From CBDAPI01 sp965248635 (GTDB taxonomy: Bacteria; Acidobacteriota; UBA6911; RPQK01; CBDAPI01), in assembly GCA_965248635.1 (NCBI GenBank), contig OZ252114.1, positions 2,666,001 to 2,730,000 of the forward strand: a stretch of 64,000 nt of DNA. Direction: 5' to 3'. Positions 27,119 through 35,880 of this stretch are shown here, piece after piece. The notes under the pieces were generated by a model. The model was not told the origin of the DNA and did not search any database. It saw only the letters and a program-made list of their open reading frames with translations. The position numbers were made by a program, and so were the translations under genes. Position 1 is the stretch's first letter. Each line of letters opens with the position of its first letter.

Positions 27119-28226
27119 CTCTGAGAAACCGAATTCTGATCTGGCGGCCCTTCGCGGGGAGCTGACCGAGCTCGATCGGAGACTTCTCGAGCTGGTAGCC
27201 GAGCGACAGGAAACCGCCACTCGAATTGGCCGGCTCAAGCACGACCTCGGTGAGGATACGAGGAACTATGAGCAGGAAAAGGAAGTCATCGAAAGAGCGC
27301 GTCGGCTGTCGCGGAGGCTGCGGCTCCCTGAGTCTCTGGCAGACGAGCTGTTTTCGCTGCTGATTCGACACGCGCTGACCACACAGGAACGCCAGCGTGT
27401 CGAGTTCCACGGCGGTGGCGACGGCCGGCGAGTCCTGGTGATCGGTGGAGCAGGAAAAATGGGCAGCTGGTTTGTGCGTTTTCTGAATTCCCATGGTTTC
27501 GAGGTCGAGATTGCCGATCCGGCTGGACCTGTCGAAGGGTTCCGTCATCGCACCGACTGGAGGGACGCATCCCTGGATCAGGACCTCATTGTGGTCGCCT
27601 GCCCGATTCGCACGGCCGCCGGAATCCTGCAGGAGCTCCTGCAGCGTCGGCCTCCAGGAGTCATTCTGGACATCGCCTCTCTCAAGAGTCCTCTCCGGAC
27701 AAAGCTCTTTGCGCTGGCGGATGCGGGCCTTCAGGTGTGTTCCATTCATCCCATGTTCGGCCCGGATACCGAGCTTCTGTCAGGACGGCACGTCATTTTC
27801 ATCACGCTGGGCCCAGGCGAGGCGAATCTCGAGGTGCGGCGGCTCTTCGAGCCGACTATGGCGGAGCTGGTGGAAATGGACCTGGAAGATCATGATCGGC
27901 TGATCGCCTACGTGCTGGGGCTTTCTCATGCCTTGAACATCGTTTTTTTCAGTGCTCTGGCAGAGAGCGGGGAGGCAGCCCTACGCCTGGCCCGCCTCTC
28001 CAGCACGACGTTCGATGCACAGATGGCAGTGGCTGCGAGCGTGGCGGGAGATAATCCGCATTTGTACTTCGAGATCCAATCACTCAACGATTATGGAAGC
28101 GAGTCGCTGAGTGCCCTTGTGGACGCCGTTGAACGCTTGCGCTCAGTAGTGCGAGCCGGGGACGAAGAGGGGTTCGCCGCCCTCATGCAGAAAGGCCTGG
28201 AGTACCTGGCCACCCGGCGTAGTTGA
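27108..28226 (+). CDS. tyrA: T-protein: chorismate mutase-prephenate dehydrogenase
   Basis: This bifunctional enzyme has about 372 residues. Residues ~10-95 are an AroQ-type chorismate mutase (LAALRGELTELDRRLLELVAERQE, RIGRLKHDLG). From ~105 a Rossmann prephenate dehydrogenase begins (RVLVIGGAGKMGSWFVRFLN), with HPMFGPDTELLSGRHVIF and a C-terminal helical domain. It converts chorismate via prephenate to 4-hydroxyphenylpyruvate in tyrosine synthesis. Several starts are possible (GTG 27096, ATG 27102, GTG 27108). I prefer 27108 by analogy with the duplicated aminotransferase start. It is co-directional with that gene, 42 nt apart. Confidence 0.92.
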   Translation: MSTNSEKPNSDLAALRGELTELDRRLLELVAERQETATRIGRLKHDLGEDTRNYEQEKEVIERARRLSRRLRLPESLADELFSLLIRHALTTQERQRVEFHGGGDGRRVLVIGGAGKMGSWFVRFLNSHGFEVEIADPAGPVEGFRHRTDWRDASLDQDLIVVACPIRTAAGILQELLQRRPPGVILDIASLKSPLRTKLFALADAGLQVCSIHPMFGPDTELLSGRHVIFITLGPGEANLEVRRLFEPTMAELVEMDLEDHDRLIAYVLGLSHALNIVFFSALAESGEAALRLARLSSTTFDAQMAVAASVAGDNPHLYFEIQSLNDYGSESLSALVDAVERLRSVVRAGDEEGFAALMQKGLEYLATRRS

Positions 28227-28231
28227 GTAGT

Positions 28232-28263
28232 AGCTGCCCGTGGGACTTCCACCACGGGCTGCT
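28232..28263. terminator. hairpin of the AGCAGCCCGTGG family after tyrA
   Basis: AGCTGCCCGTGG (28232-28243) pairs with CCACGGGCTGCT (28252-28263) with one mismatch, between tyrA and polX. Nearly the same hairpin lies after ftsZ at 59191-59226. There is no T-tract. Confidence 0.5.
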
Positions 28264-28274
28264 GGACCGTCGCT

Positions 28275-29276
28275 GTGAAGAACGCGGACATCGCTCAGAT
28301 CTTCGAGCAGATGGCCGCCCTGCTGGAGCTCGAGGACGGGAATCCTTTCCGAATTCGCTCCTTTCGCCGGGCAGCCCAGGTACTGGAGACTCTTAGTTTC
28401 AGCGTCGATCAGGTGATGAAGGAGAATCCCGCCCGTCTGCACAAAGTGCCCGGGATCGGAGCCGGGACCATGACCCGAATTCAGGAAATCCTCCAGACAG
28501 GCAGTTGCCGGGAGCTCCAGAGTATGGGAGAGAGAGTCCCACTTTCTTTGCTCGATTTGCTGAGAGTGTCTTCTCTGGGCCCAAAGAAGGTGAAGCGCCT
28601 GTGGCAGGAGACGGGAATCCAGACCCTCGAACAGCTGCGGGAGGCCGCTGCGGAAGGGCGACTCAGGAAAATGTCGGGAATGGGGCTCAAGAGCGAAGAG
28701 CGAATTCTGAGCTCAATCGAGTTGCTGCTGAGTACCCGGGGACGGCATCGCCTGGACCGGGGAAGGGAAGCTGCGGATTCGCTACTGCAGTATCTGAAGA
28801 ACATCGCTGAGCCCGAGAGAATCGCTGTCGCCGGCAGCCTGCGCCGATGGAAAGAAACCATTCGGGACATTGACATTCTGGTGGCCGGCTCGCGGGCCGA
28901 CCAGACCGTGCAATCCCTTCTCCAGTATCCCGGGGTCACAGAAGTCATGGCCAGCGGCCCCACCAAAGCTTCAGTTCGACTGGGAAGAGGCCCCGGCTGC
29001 GACTTGAGAAGCGTGGAGAACGACGAGTTTGGTCCGCTCTGCAGTACTTCACAGGGTCGAAGGAACACAATGTCGTTTTGCGGGAGCAAGCGAAGCGGCG
29101 GGGCTTCAAGATCAACGAGTACGGGCTGTTTCGGACCGAGAGCGAAGAGAGGGTGGCCGGCCGTGAGGAACAGGAGCTTTATTCCCGCCTCGATCTTTCT
29201 TTCATTCCACCGGAGCTTCGCGAGAATCGGGGTGAGCTGGAGAAGGCACGCGAGGGCCGGCTCCCCGACCTGGTGA
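28275..29276 (+). pseudogene. polX: DNA polymerase/3'-5' exonuclease PolX, polymerase half (frameshifted)
   Basis: This frame encodes the N-terminal part of a family X DNA polymerase. An HhH region (LHKVPGIGAGTMTRIQEIL), a second HhH stretch and the nucleotidyltransferase core (VAGSLRRWKETIRDIDILVAGS, with the two catalytic Asp) are visible. Homology stops at about 29035 (VENDEFGP). The expected continuation ALQYFTGSKEHN is in the next frame and runs into 29078-30010. One missing base in GGTCCGC (probably CC for CCC) restores a full-length ~577-residue PolX, so the last ~80 residues of this frame are out-of-frame sequence. PolX fills gaps in base-excision repair. It starts 48 nt after tyrA. 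Confidence 0.85.
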
Positions 29277-30010
29277 CAGCGGAACAGTTACGGGGAGAGC
29301 TGCACACGCACACGACCGATTCGGATGGGAAGGATGGTCTCGAAGACATGGTCTCGGCAGCCCTCATGCTGGGTTACGAGTACCTGGCCATCACCGACCA
29401 CTCCAGAACCCTGGCTATGGTGGGAGGTCTGGACGAGCAAAGAGTTCTGGCTCAGTGCCGGCAGATAGATCGCCTCAACCTCTCGAATCCGGGTCTCAGA
29501 GTCCTGACCGGTATCGAGGTAGACATCCTGGCCGATGGAGTCCTGGACATGAGCGACGAGGTGCTGGCCCGTCTCGACGTCGTGATCGCCGCCATTCACA
29601 GTCGATTCGATTTGAGCCGGAACGACATGACGAGCCGGATCTGCCGTGCTCTGCAGAACCCCCATGTGAATATTCTGGCCCACCCGACCGGGCGGATTCT
29701 GTTCAGACGTCGGCCCTACGAGGTCGATCTGGAGCCGGTGATTTCCTGTGCCCGCGAACATCGGGTTTGCCTGGAGATCAATGCCCATCCCAAAAGACTC
29801 GATTTGAATGACGTCGCGGCTCGCATGGCGTATGATCAGGGCGTTCTGATAGCCGTTAACTCGGACGCCCACAGCCACCAGGCTCTGCACATGATCGAGT
29901 ACGGGGTGGCCACGGCCAGACGGGCCTGGCTGACGGCGGAGAGTGTGGTGAATTGTTACTCGCTGGGGCGCCTGATGAAAGTCTTGAGCAAAGAAGAATA
30001 CCGCGACTAG
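29036..30010 (+). pseudogene. polX: PolX, PHP-exonuclease half (continues after frameshift)
   Basis: From about 29036 this frame reads ALQYFTGSKEHNVVLREQAK and then KINEYGLF. It continues into the PHP domain: ELHTHTTDSDGKDGLEDM (metal-binding His pair), YLAITDHS, TGIEVDIL, ILAHPTGR and AVNSDAHS. The PHP domain gives bacterial PolX Mn-dependent 3'-5' exonuclease activity. Every signature residue is intact, so apart from the single-base shift the gene looks functional. An internal ATG at 29078 would give an orphan C-terminal protein, but that is less likely than one full-length gene. Confidence 0.85.
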
Positions 30011-30011
30011 T

Positions 30012-30022
30012 ACAGTGCACTA
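30012..30022. repeat. solo end of the TAGTGCACTGT inverted-repeat element
   Basis: ACAGTGCACTA just after the polX stop codon is the complement of TAGTGCACTGT, the outer 11 bases (including the flanking TA) of the element at 59031-59193. No second end is seen nearby. With only 11 bases, chance is possible. Confidence 0.3.
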
Positions 30023-30040
30023 AAGAGAAGGGAGATCGCA

Positions 30041-30286
30041 GTGATCAAGGATCTGATACCGCGCCAGGTGGTGTGCAGTACCAAGAGCGACAAGGGGAAA
30101 CCCTGCCACAGGGGGCTCAAGAGATACTATCCCTTTGCCGGCTACTACAACGAAACGGAGGAAGAACTCCTCGGGGAGATCGAGGCGGAATTCGGCCGCA
30201 ACCCGAAACTGGTGCTTCTCAAGTGCGAGGAGTGTTCCACTGTTTACCGTCTTCCGGAGGTTCTGAAAGAGGCCTTCCCGGCCTGA
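30041..30286 (+). CDS. hypothetical small zinc-ribbon-like protein
   Basis: The 81-residue protein starts at GTG 30041 with AAGGGAG six bases upstream. It contains VVCSTKSDKGKPCHRGL and VLLKCEECSTVYRLPEVL. The four Cys/His clusters (C..C and CEEC) look like a metal site. I do not recognise a named family. It follows polX by 30 nt on the same strand and may be transcribed with it. Confidence 0.6.
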   Translation: MIKDLIPRQVVCSTKSDKGKPCHRGLKRYYPFAGYYNETEEELLGEIEAEFGRNPKLVLLKCEECSTVYRLPEVLKEAFPA

Positions 30287-30297
30287 AGGGGTGGCGA

Positions 30298-30373
30298 TTG
30301 AAAGTGGGAGGGGCCTCAGGGCTGCGTCCGGGAATTTAAACGTCCTCCGCCCTGAGGCCCCTCCCACTTTCAA
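30298..30373. terminator. 25-bp perfect palindrome between convergent genes
   Basis: The arm at 30298-30322 (TTGAAAGTGGGAGGGGCCTC then AGGGC) is perfectly complementary to 30349-30373, around a 26-nt loop. It lies between a plus-strand gene ending at 30286 and a minus-strand gene ending at 30416, where a bidirectional terminator would fit. A near-identical half-arm at 22985-23003 shows it is also an interspersed repeat. Confidence 0.6.
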
Positions 30374-30381
30374 AGGTCCTA

Positions 30382-30416
30382 GGAACCTGGAACTTGGAAC
30401 GTGGAACGTGGAACGT
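30382..30416. repeat. 7-nt repeat array A (GGAACNT x5)
   Basis: Five tandem heptamers run without gaps: GGAACCT, GGAACTT and GGAACGT three times. On the minus strand they read GTTCCAx. The array ends inside the stop codon of the HDAC gene and belongs to the GTTnnnn heptamer family described in the findings. Confidence 0.8.
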
Positions 30417-31474
30417 CACAAGTTCGGCCACCACGTGTGTAGATGAGTCACAGCCTGGTCACGGTAGCTCCGGTAGAAGTCTGAGCGGTCACGATCAAGA
30501 CGGTCGCTGCCGGGAGACAAGGTTTCCCGAATGGTGACGCAAACACTCCCGGCCAGAGCCTCCAGGTTGTACCCACCTTCCAGGAAGTAGACGATCTTTC
30601 CCTGACAGGCCCGGTCGGCCGAGCGGTTGAGCTGCCGTGTCACCTGTCCAAATCCATCCTCGCTGACGTTCATGGTGGCCAGGGGATCCTGTGCGTGGGC
30701 GTCATAGCCGGCCGAGACCAGGATCAGTTGTGGTCCGAAGGCTTCGACAAGCGGGCAGACCAGATCGAAGAAAAGACTGTTGTAGGTGGGATTTCCCAGT
30801 CCCGCGGGCAGAGGGAAGTTGGCGGTGAACCCCAGCCCCTGGTCCTGACCGCTTTCCTGGAGAGCCCCCGTTCCTGGATAGAGCGGGTACTGGTGGGCAG
30901 AGATGTAAAGCACATCGCTGCGCGAGTAGAAGATCTCCTGCGTCCCGTTTCCATGATGAACATCGAAATCGACGATCGCGACGCGGTCGACACTGGTTTC
31001 CCGCAGGGCAGCCTGTGCTGCAACGGCCACATTGTTGAGCAGGCAAAAGCCCATGGCTCGATTACTCTCAGCGTGGTGCCCGGGGGGGCGGATCAGGGCA
31101 AAGCCGGCCCCCAGGGTCCCGGCCAGAACCCTCCGGGTCAACTCCACCCCGTGTCCTGCGGCTAAGCGGGCCACCTCAAACGAGTCAGAACAGGCGTAGG
31201 TGTCGGCGTCGAAGCGGGTGTACGGCTGCCGCATCGAGTCACTAAGCGCCTGCACAAGTTCTTTGCTGTGAACTTGAGTGACGAGGTCCAGCGGCACCAT
31301 TTCCCCGCAGACCTTTTCCAACTGATCTCTTGTCCCGAGTTCGTCCAGCATCGCCATGACCGATTCCAGGCGCTCGGGACACTCCGGGTGGCCGGAGGGG
31401 TTTCGGTGATCCAGAAAGCGGCAGTCGAGGGCGTAGCCCACGCGTCTGGAAAAGGTTGACGAGAACGAGTTCAT
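30416..31474 (-). CDS. histone deacetylase-family hydrolase (AcuC/HDAC class II-like)
   Basis: This is a 352-residue member of the arginase/deacetylase fold. IRPPGHHAESNRAMGFCLLNN (residues ~128-148) holds the catalytic His pair. VDFDVHHGNGTQEIF (~168-182) and SAGYDAHAQDPLATM supply the Zn-binding Asp/His/Asp. YFLEGGYNLEALA is the terminal signature with the Tyr loop. Bacterial members deacetylate polyamines, acetoin-pathway enzymes or small N-acetyl compounds; the substrate here is unknown. The C-terminal residues touch heptamer array A. It is probably transcribed separately from the neighbouring zinc-ribbon gene, with array B before it. Confidence 0.9.
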   Translation of the reverse strand: MNSFSSTFSRRVGYALDCRFLDHRNPSGHPECPERLESVMAMLDELGTRDQLEKVCGEMVPLDLVTQVHSKELVQALSDSMRQPYTRFDADTYACSDSFEVARLAAGHGVELTRRVLAGTLGAGFALIRPPGHHAESNRAMGFCLLNNVAVAAQAALRETSVDRVAIVDFDVHHGNGTQEIFYSRSDVLYISAHQYPLYPGTGALQESGQDQGLGFTANFPLPAGLGNPTYNSLFFDLVCPLVEAFGPQLILVSAGYDAHAQDPLATMNVSEDGFGQVTRQLNRSADRACQGKIVYFLEGGYNLEALAGSVCVTIRETLSPGSDRLDRDRSDFYRSYRDQAVTHLHTWWPNL

Positions 31475-31492
31475 ACTTGCCTTCTGGACCGA

Positions 31493-31566
31493 GTTGAAAG
31501 TTGAAGGTTACAAGTTGAAAGTTAAAATCTTCGACCTCCAACTTTCAACTTTCAACCTTCAACTTC
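31493..31566. repeat. 7-nt repeat array B (GTTGAAA, inverted pair)
   Basis: Five heptamers (GTTGAAA, GTTGAAG, GTTACAA, GTTGAAA, GTTAAAA; 31493-31527) are followed after 11 nt by four in the opposite sense (CAACTTT twice, CAACCTT, CAACTTC; 31539-31566). The two halves can pair into a long hairpin. The array lies between the start of the HDAC gene and the end of the zinc-ribbon membrane gene. Confidence 0.85.
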
Positions 31567-31863
31567 CTCAACTACAGACAGCCGGTCAGAATCACATTCC
31601 GGGCACACTCGGGAGCGGTGGATCATGCCATCCCAACCACAGGCTTCGCATTGGACTCTCGATCGGCGAAGCTGCTCCTGCTGTATAATTTCGATCAGCT
31701 TCTGGGCGACCAGGAGCACGATCCCGACGGCCAGAAGAATATACGCGAAGACGGCCAGTGAAGGCAGCGTGATTTCAGGGGTGAAGACGAGCAGCAGCAG
31801 GACGACCAGGGCGGTGATGATAAGTGAATAGCTCAATTCGCTGATGAATGACCGACTCTTCAT
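31552..31863 (-). CDS. membrane protein with two helices and a zinc ribbon
   Basis: From ATG 31863 the protein is 103 residues. Two hydrophobic helices at ~10-30 and ~33-55 (SLIITALVVLLLLVFT, VFAYILLAVGIVLLVAQKL) are followed by a cytoplasmic zinc ribbon, VQCEACGWDGMIHRSRVCPECDSD (CxxC...CxxC). AAGGATC eight bases before ATG 31863 on the minus strand favours this start over 31902. The function is unknown. The start codon overlaps that of the divergent peptidase gene (CATG at 31861-31864). Confidence 0.65.
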   Translation of the reverse strand: MKSRSFISELSYSLIITALVVLLLLVFTPEITLPSLAVFAYILLAVGIVLLVAQKLIEIIQQEQLRRSRVQCEACGWDGMIHRSRVCPECDSDRLSVVEEVEG

Positions 31864-33985
31864 GAAGAGATCCTTGCCGGCGGTGGCTCTCGTCCTGGTC
31901 ATCTTAGCCCAGGCTCCCAGGGCCTACCAAGCCTTCCAGTCCGGTTCGGGGGAATCGACCTACATTGTCGTGCTCCAGGAGCCATCGGTGGCCCAACGTG
32001 TGCTCCGCAGCCGTTCGGCAGCGCCCGCGCTGCCTGCCCGGCAGCTCCTGAAGGGCGCCGGGACCGTCGCTCACGATCGGGCCGTCGAATCGAGTCAGCG
32101 CCGCTTTCTGTCCTCCATTGGGCAAAATCCCGGCACTGACGGTGTCCAGGTACTTCACCGGGAAACTCTCCTGATCAACAGTCTGGTGGTGAAAGCTACC
32201 GCTCTGGAAGTACAGGAACTCGAGAACCATCCTTCCGTACAGGGAGTCTACCCGAATCTCGAGCGATACCTACTCATGGACGCCGCTCCCGCCCTGGTGG
32301 GGGCGCCCGTGGCCTGGCAGAAGGTCGGCGGCAGTGAGGAGGCGGGGCTGGGAATCAGGATCGGACTCATTGACTCCGGCATCAACCAGGATCACGTGAT
32401 GTTTCAGGATCCCGACCTGGTCCCGCCGGAGGGGTTCCCCATTTCTGAGACCGAGGGGTTTGCCACCAACAAGGTGATTGTCGCTCGCACCTTCGTGAAG
32501 ACCGAGTTCGGGTTGAATTTCCAGAGTGACCAGACTCCCCGAGACGAGATCGGGCACGGGTCGCGGGTGGCGGGCGCTGCAGCGGGAGCGCCGGTGGACT
32601 CGCCCCTGGCACCTGTGAGCGGGATCGCCCTCCGGGCTTTTCTGGGCAACTACAAGGTTTTTGGAACACCGGGACGAAACTCCACAACCACCAGTGCGGC
32701 GGTGGCTGACGGGATGGATGTGATCAACCTGAGTATCGGGGGTCCCGCCATCCATCCCGACCGGGATCCGGAACAGATGGTCATTGCTAGCGCCACCGCC
32801 CTGGGATTTGTCTTCGTGATTGCCGCGGGCAATGCCGGGCCGGGCCGGGGCAGTATGCTCTCACCTGGAACCAGTCCTGCGGCGATCACAGTAGGCGCGT
32901 CGACGAACGCAAGGACATTTGGGGGAGCTGTCGAGCTGACATCGAATGCACCGGATTTTCCGGTCGCACTGGGCACGATTCTGGCCGTTGCCGGGAATGG
33001 CAATCCAATCGAGGACGAGATCGGGCCCCTTCCAGTCACGACTATTACAGCTGTGGACCCCACTCGGGAAGCCTGCACGCCACTTCCGGCGGGAAGCCTG
33101 GCGGGAGCGGTCGTCCTGGTCAGGCGGGGCGAGTGCACGTTCAGCCTGAAGGGCCAGAATGTGTTCGGTGCGGGTGGCGCAGCCGGAATGATTGTCTACA
33201 ACAGTGTGGGGGGCAGTCCCATCTCGATGGACTTCGGTACCTCTGTCCCAGCCCAACCGGCTGTCATGATCACGAAGTCCGATGGGGAAGCTCTGCTGGA
33301 GTTCCTGGATGGGCCCAACCTGTCAGGCCCTCCGCAGGTCGTGGTCGAGGTGACCTTTCTGACTCAGGAGGATTTGAGGCCTTTCCCCACGTCCCCCGAC
33401 CTTCTGGCCGGGTTCAGCGGAAGGGGCCCCAACATCGATCTCTCAATCAAGCCCGACCTGATCGCCCCCGGCATGGCCATTCACACAGCCTCCAACGGCT
33501 CCGGCTTTACTCTGTCGGCCGTCGGTACCAGCTTTGCCACTCCCATTGTGGGTGGAGGGGCCGCCGTGCTGCTGCAGCGCTTTCCAGACTGGAGTGCCGC
33601 CCAGGTCAAGTCGGCTCTGGTCAACTCAGCGGTTCAGGTGGTGACGGTGAATGGAACCGAAGGTCTTGTCAACCAGGTCGGAAACGGGCGGCTGGATCTG
33701 GGCCGGGTCTTTGAGGTGGTGGCCTTTCTAGATCCGGTCAGCACCAGTTTCGGCAATATGCCGGCGGTCAGCAGTACTCGAAGAAGCATCCTTGTCACCA
33801 ACGCCGTGAGCGAGACGCACACCTACCAACTCTCTGCTGAGATTCTGGTTGGAGAGGGAGAAGTAACCGTGGCTGTCACGCCGCAGACACTGGAGTTGGG
33901 CCCACTCCAGACCGTTGAGGTGCACCTGGAGGCTGCCCCGGTGGGGCCGACCGCGAACAGGGCTTTTGGGGTGCTCTCATCCTGA
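31862..33985 (+). CDS. secreted S8 (subtilisin-like) peptidase with PA domain, first part of a larger broken gene
   Basis: From ATG 31862 (or 31844) the protein starts with a signal peptide (SLPAVALVLVILAQAPRAYQA) and an inhibitor-I9-like propeptide (TYIVVLQEPSVAQRV). The catalytic triad is clear: Asp in IRIGLIDSGINQDH, His in GHGSRVAGAAAG and Ser in VGTSFATPIVGGGAA, with AAGNAGPG as oxyanion Asn. A protease-associated domain is inserted at ~395-500 (VVLVRRGECTFSLKGQNV). The frame stops at 33985, but the reading continues in the next frame (LILIPSGHDGADLRTAFWGTL), so one base is missing, possibly in the G4 run at ~33969. It secretes and degrades protein; targets are unknown. Confidence 0.88.
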   Translation: MKRSLPAVALVLVILAQAPRAYQAFQSGSGESTYIVVLQEPSVAQRVLRSRSAAPALPARQLLKGAGTVAHDRAVESSQRRFLSSIGQNPGTDGVQVLHRETLLINSLVVKATALEVQELENHPSVQGVYPNLERYLLMDAAPALVGAPVAWQKVGGSEEAGLGIRIGLIDSGINQDHVMFQDPDLVPPEGFPISETEGFATNKVIVARTFVKTEFGLNFQSDQTPRDEIGHGSRVAGAAAGAPVDSPLAPVSGIALRAFLGNYKVFGTPGRNSTTTSAAVADGMDVINLSIGGPAIHPDRDPEQMVIASATALGFVFVIAAGNAGPGRGSMLSPGTSPAAITVGASTNARTFGGAVELTSNAPDFPVALGTILAVAGNGNPIEDEIGPLPVTTITAVDPTREACTPLPAGSLAGAVVLVRRGECTFSLKGQNVFGAGGAAGMIVYNSVGGSPISMDFGTSVPAQPAVMITKSDGEALLEFLDGPNLSGPPQVVVEVTFLTQEDLRPFPTSPDLLAGFSGRGPNIDLSIKPDLIAPGMAIHTASNGSGFTLSAVGTSFATPIVGGGAAVLLQRFPDWSAAQVKSALVNSAVQVVTVNGTEGLVNQVGNGRLDLGRVFEVVAFLDPVSTSFGNMPAVSSTRRSILVTNAVSETHTYQLSAEILVGEGEVTVAVTPQTLELGPLQTVEVHLEAAPVGPTANRAFGVLSS

Positions 33986-35880
33986 TCCCTTCCGGTCACG
34001 ACGGCGCCGATCTGCGGACAGCTTTCTGGGGGACCCTGGTCGCCAACTCCGTGGACCATCTCCAAGTGTCACAAACCCCGAAACAGGGTGAATTTGCCTC
34101 TCTGGAAGAGGCCCTGGCCGAAGCCGGCCCGGGTGACACGATTGAGATCATCGACGGTGGGGTCTATCAGACTCCTCTTGTGATTGAGTTCAACGCGCAC
34201 GGCACCCGCCTGGAAGGGATCACTCTGCAGGCTGCTCAGGGACAGTCGCCGGTGATCCAGGTGTCGGAGGGCGACGCCGCTGTCGAGGTTCGCAATCTTA
34301 GAGATGTCACCTTTCAGGGTCTGCTAGTCCGGGGTCCCCGGACCGGGATCAAGGCTCAGAATTCGAGTGTGAAGATCATCGGCTGCCGCGTTGAGACGAG
34401 TGGCCAACCCTCTGACCAGAGTGGAGCCATCCACCTGACGGACAGCCGCGCCCATGTTTATGAATCGGAGTTGGCGTCGGGTTCCGGGAACGGTCTCGCT
34501 GCTTTTTCTTCAGAGGTGCTGGTTGAGCACTGTCGGATCGGAGGGGAGGAGCAGGGGAGTGCCGTGCATGGCGTTTTTGCCGCACTCGGAAGCACCCTGG
34601 CGATTTTCGACACCGACATCATTGGGTCAGGAGAGTCCTCGAGCGGCCAGGGTGTTCGAGCTTCCGGCAGCCGGGTTCTGGTGAAAGGAAGCCGAATTGT
34701 GAACAGCCAGGGGAGCCTTGGGGACGGCGTCCTGGCTCTGGGCGAGAGCCAAGTGGATCTCTCCGACAGCTCGATCATGAACAACCGGAGGGCCGGGGTT
34801 TCCTCATTCGATGGTGCAGTGTCCACGATCCAGGGGAGTGAGATCGGGGGCAACGAGGCGGCCGGGTTGATCGCTCAAGCGGCCTCCCTTCGGGTCCGCT
34901 CCAGCCTGCTTGCCGCCAACAGCAAGGGGGCGATTGCCCTGCAGACGAAGGACGACGGGGTGGAGGTGACCGACAGCCAGTTGACGCTGATCAACACGAC
35001 GGTACACGGCAGCGGGGGAACAGGAGTTCAGATTGTCTCGACTCCGGCAGTGGTCGCCAATTCCATTCTTTTTCAGAATCTGGCGGGAGATCTGCAGGAT
35101 GACGGATCGGGCAGTTCCGTGACGTCTAACCTGCTGGGAGATCTCTCCCCCGCAGGAGAGGGTGGTAATTTTACGGGCAACCCGGGCTTTGTGGATCCCC
35201 ACAGCTTGGATTTCGCTCTGACTACCGATTCGGACGCCGTGGATCGGGGTACGCACACTGTTTCACTGGCGACGGTTGATCTGGACTTCCACCGCCGCGT
35301 TGTGGACGGCGACGGCGACGGTGACGCCCGGGACGATGTGGGTGCCCTGGAGTTCGGCTCCCAGAACACTGAGCCCCTGATCCTGCCGGTGCTCACCGCT
35401 GAAGCAAGCCATTTCATTGGCCTGGCTCTGGCCAATGCTGTGTCTGCGGACACCCCTTCCGCTGGGCCCAATGAGATCACGATCCAGGCCTACAGGCCGG
35501 ATGGAAGCCAGGCCGGAAGCGTCCAGCTCGAGGCGGCCAATCTGACCCAGGATGCTTTTCTGGTACGGGAAAAATTTCCTGATCTCAGCGAAGGCTGGCT
35601 CGAGATTCTTCCCTCCCGGAAGGATCTGATGAGTTTCACGCTGACGGGAGACGCGGGGTTGACCCGGATGGATGGCAGCCAGTTGGAGCCCGCCCGGGAA
35701 TCCAGGCTCTTTTTTCCCGAGATCCGCAATTCTGAGGGTGAGACGACGACATTTTTCGTCGTCAACCCGCATGAGTCTCCCATGAACGTCGCTTTCTACT
35801 GGCACCCGGCGGGGCTGGAGCGGGAGCTGCTGGATATTCGACCGATTCCGGCCAGAGGATCGCTACGAACCAGTCTAGGA
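33986..35880 (+). pseudogene. right-handed beta-helix segment of the S8 gene (second frame)
   Basis: This segment continues the S8 protein in a second frame. An ATG at 34051 exists, but the homologous-looking sequence starts before it. Residues encoded at ~34080-35200 form a parallel beta-helix of pectate-lyase type (SLEEALAEAGPGDTIEIIDG, then many VxxSxIxxN turns). ALEFG at ~35350 closes it. Next comes a repeated beta-sandwich module (VSADTPSAGPNEITIQAYRPDG). The frame loses sense after about 35880 and continues elsewhere. The helix may bind or cleave polysaccharide. No lyase catalytic residues can be assigned. Confidence 0.7.
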
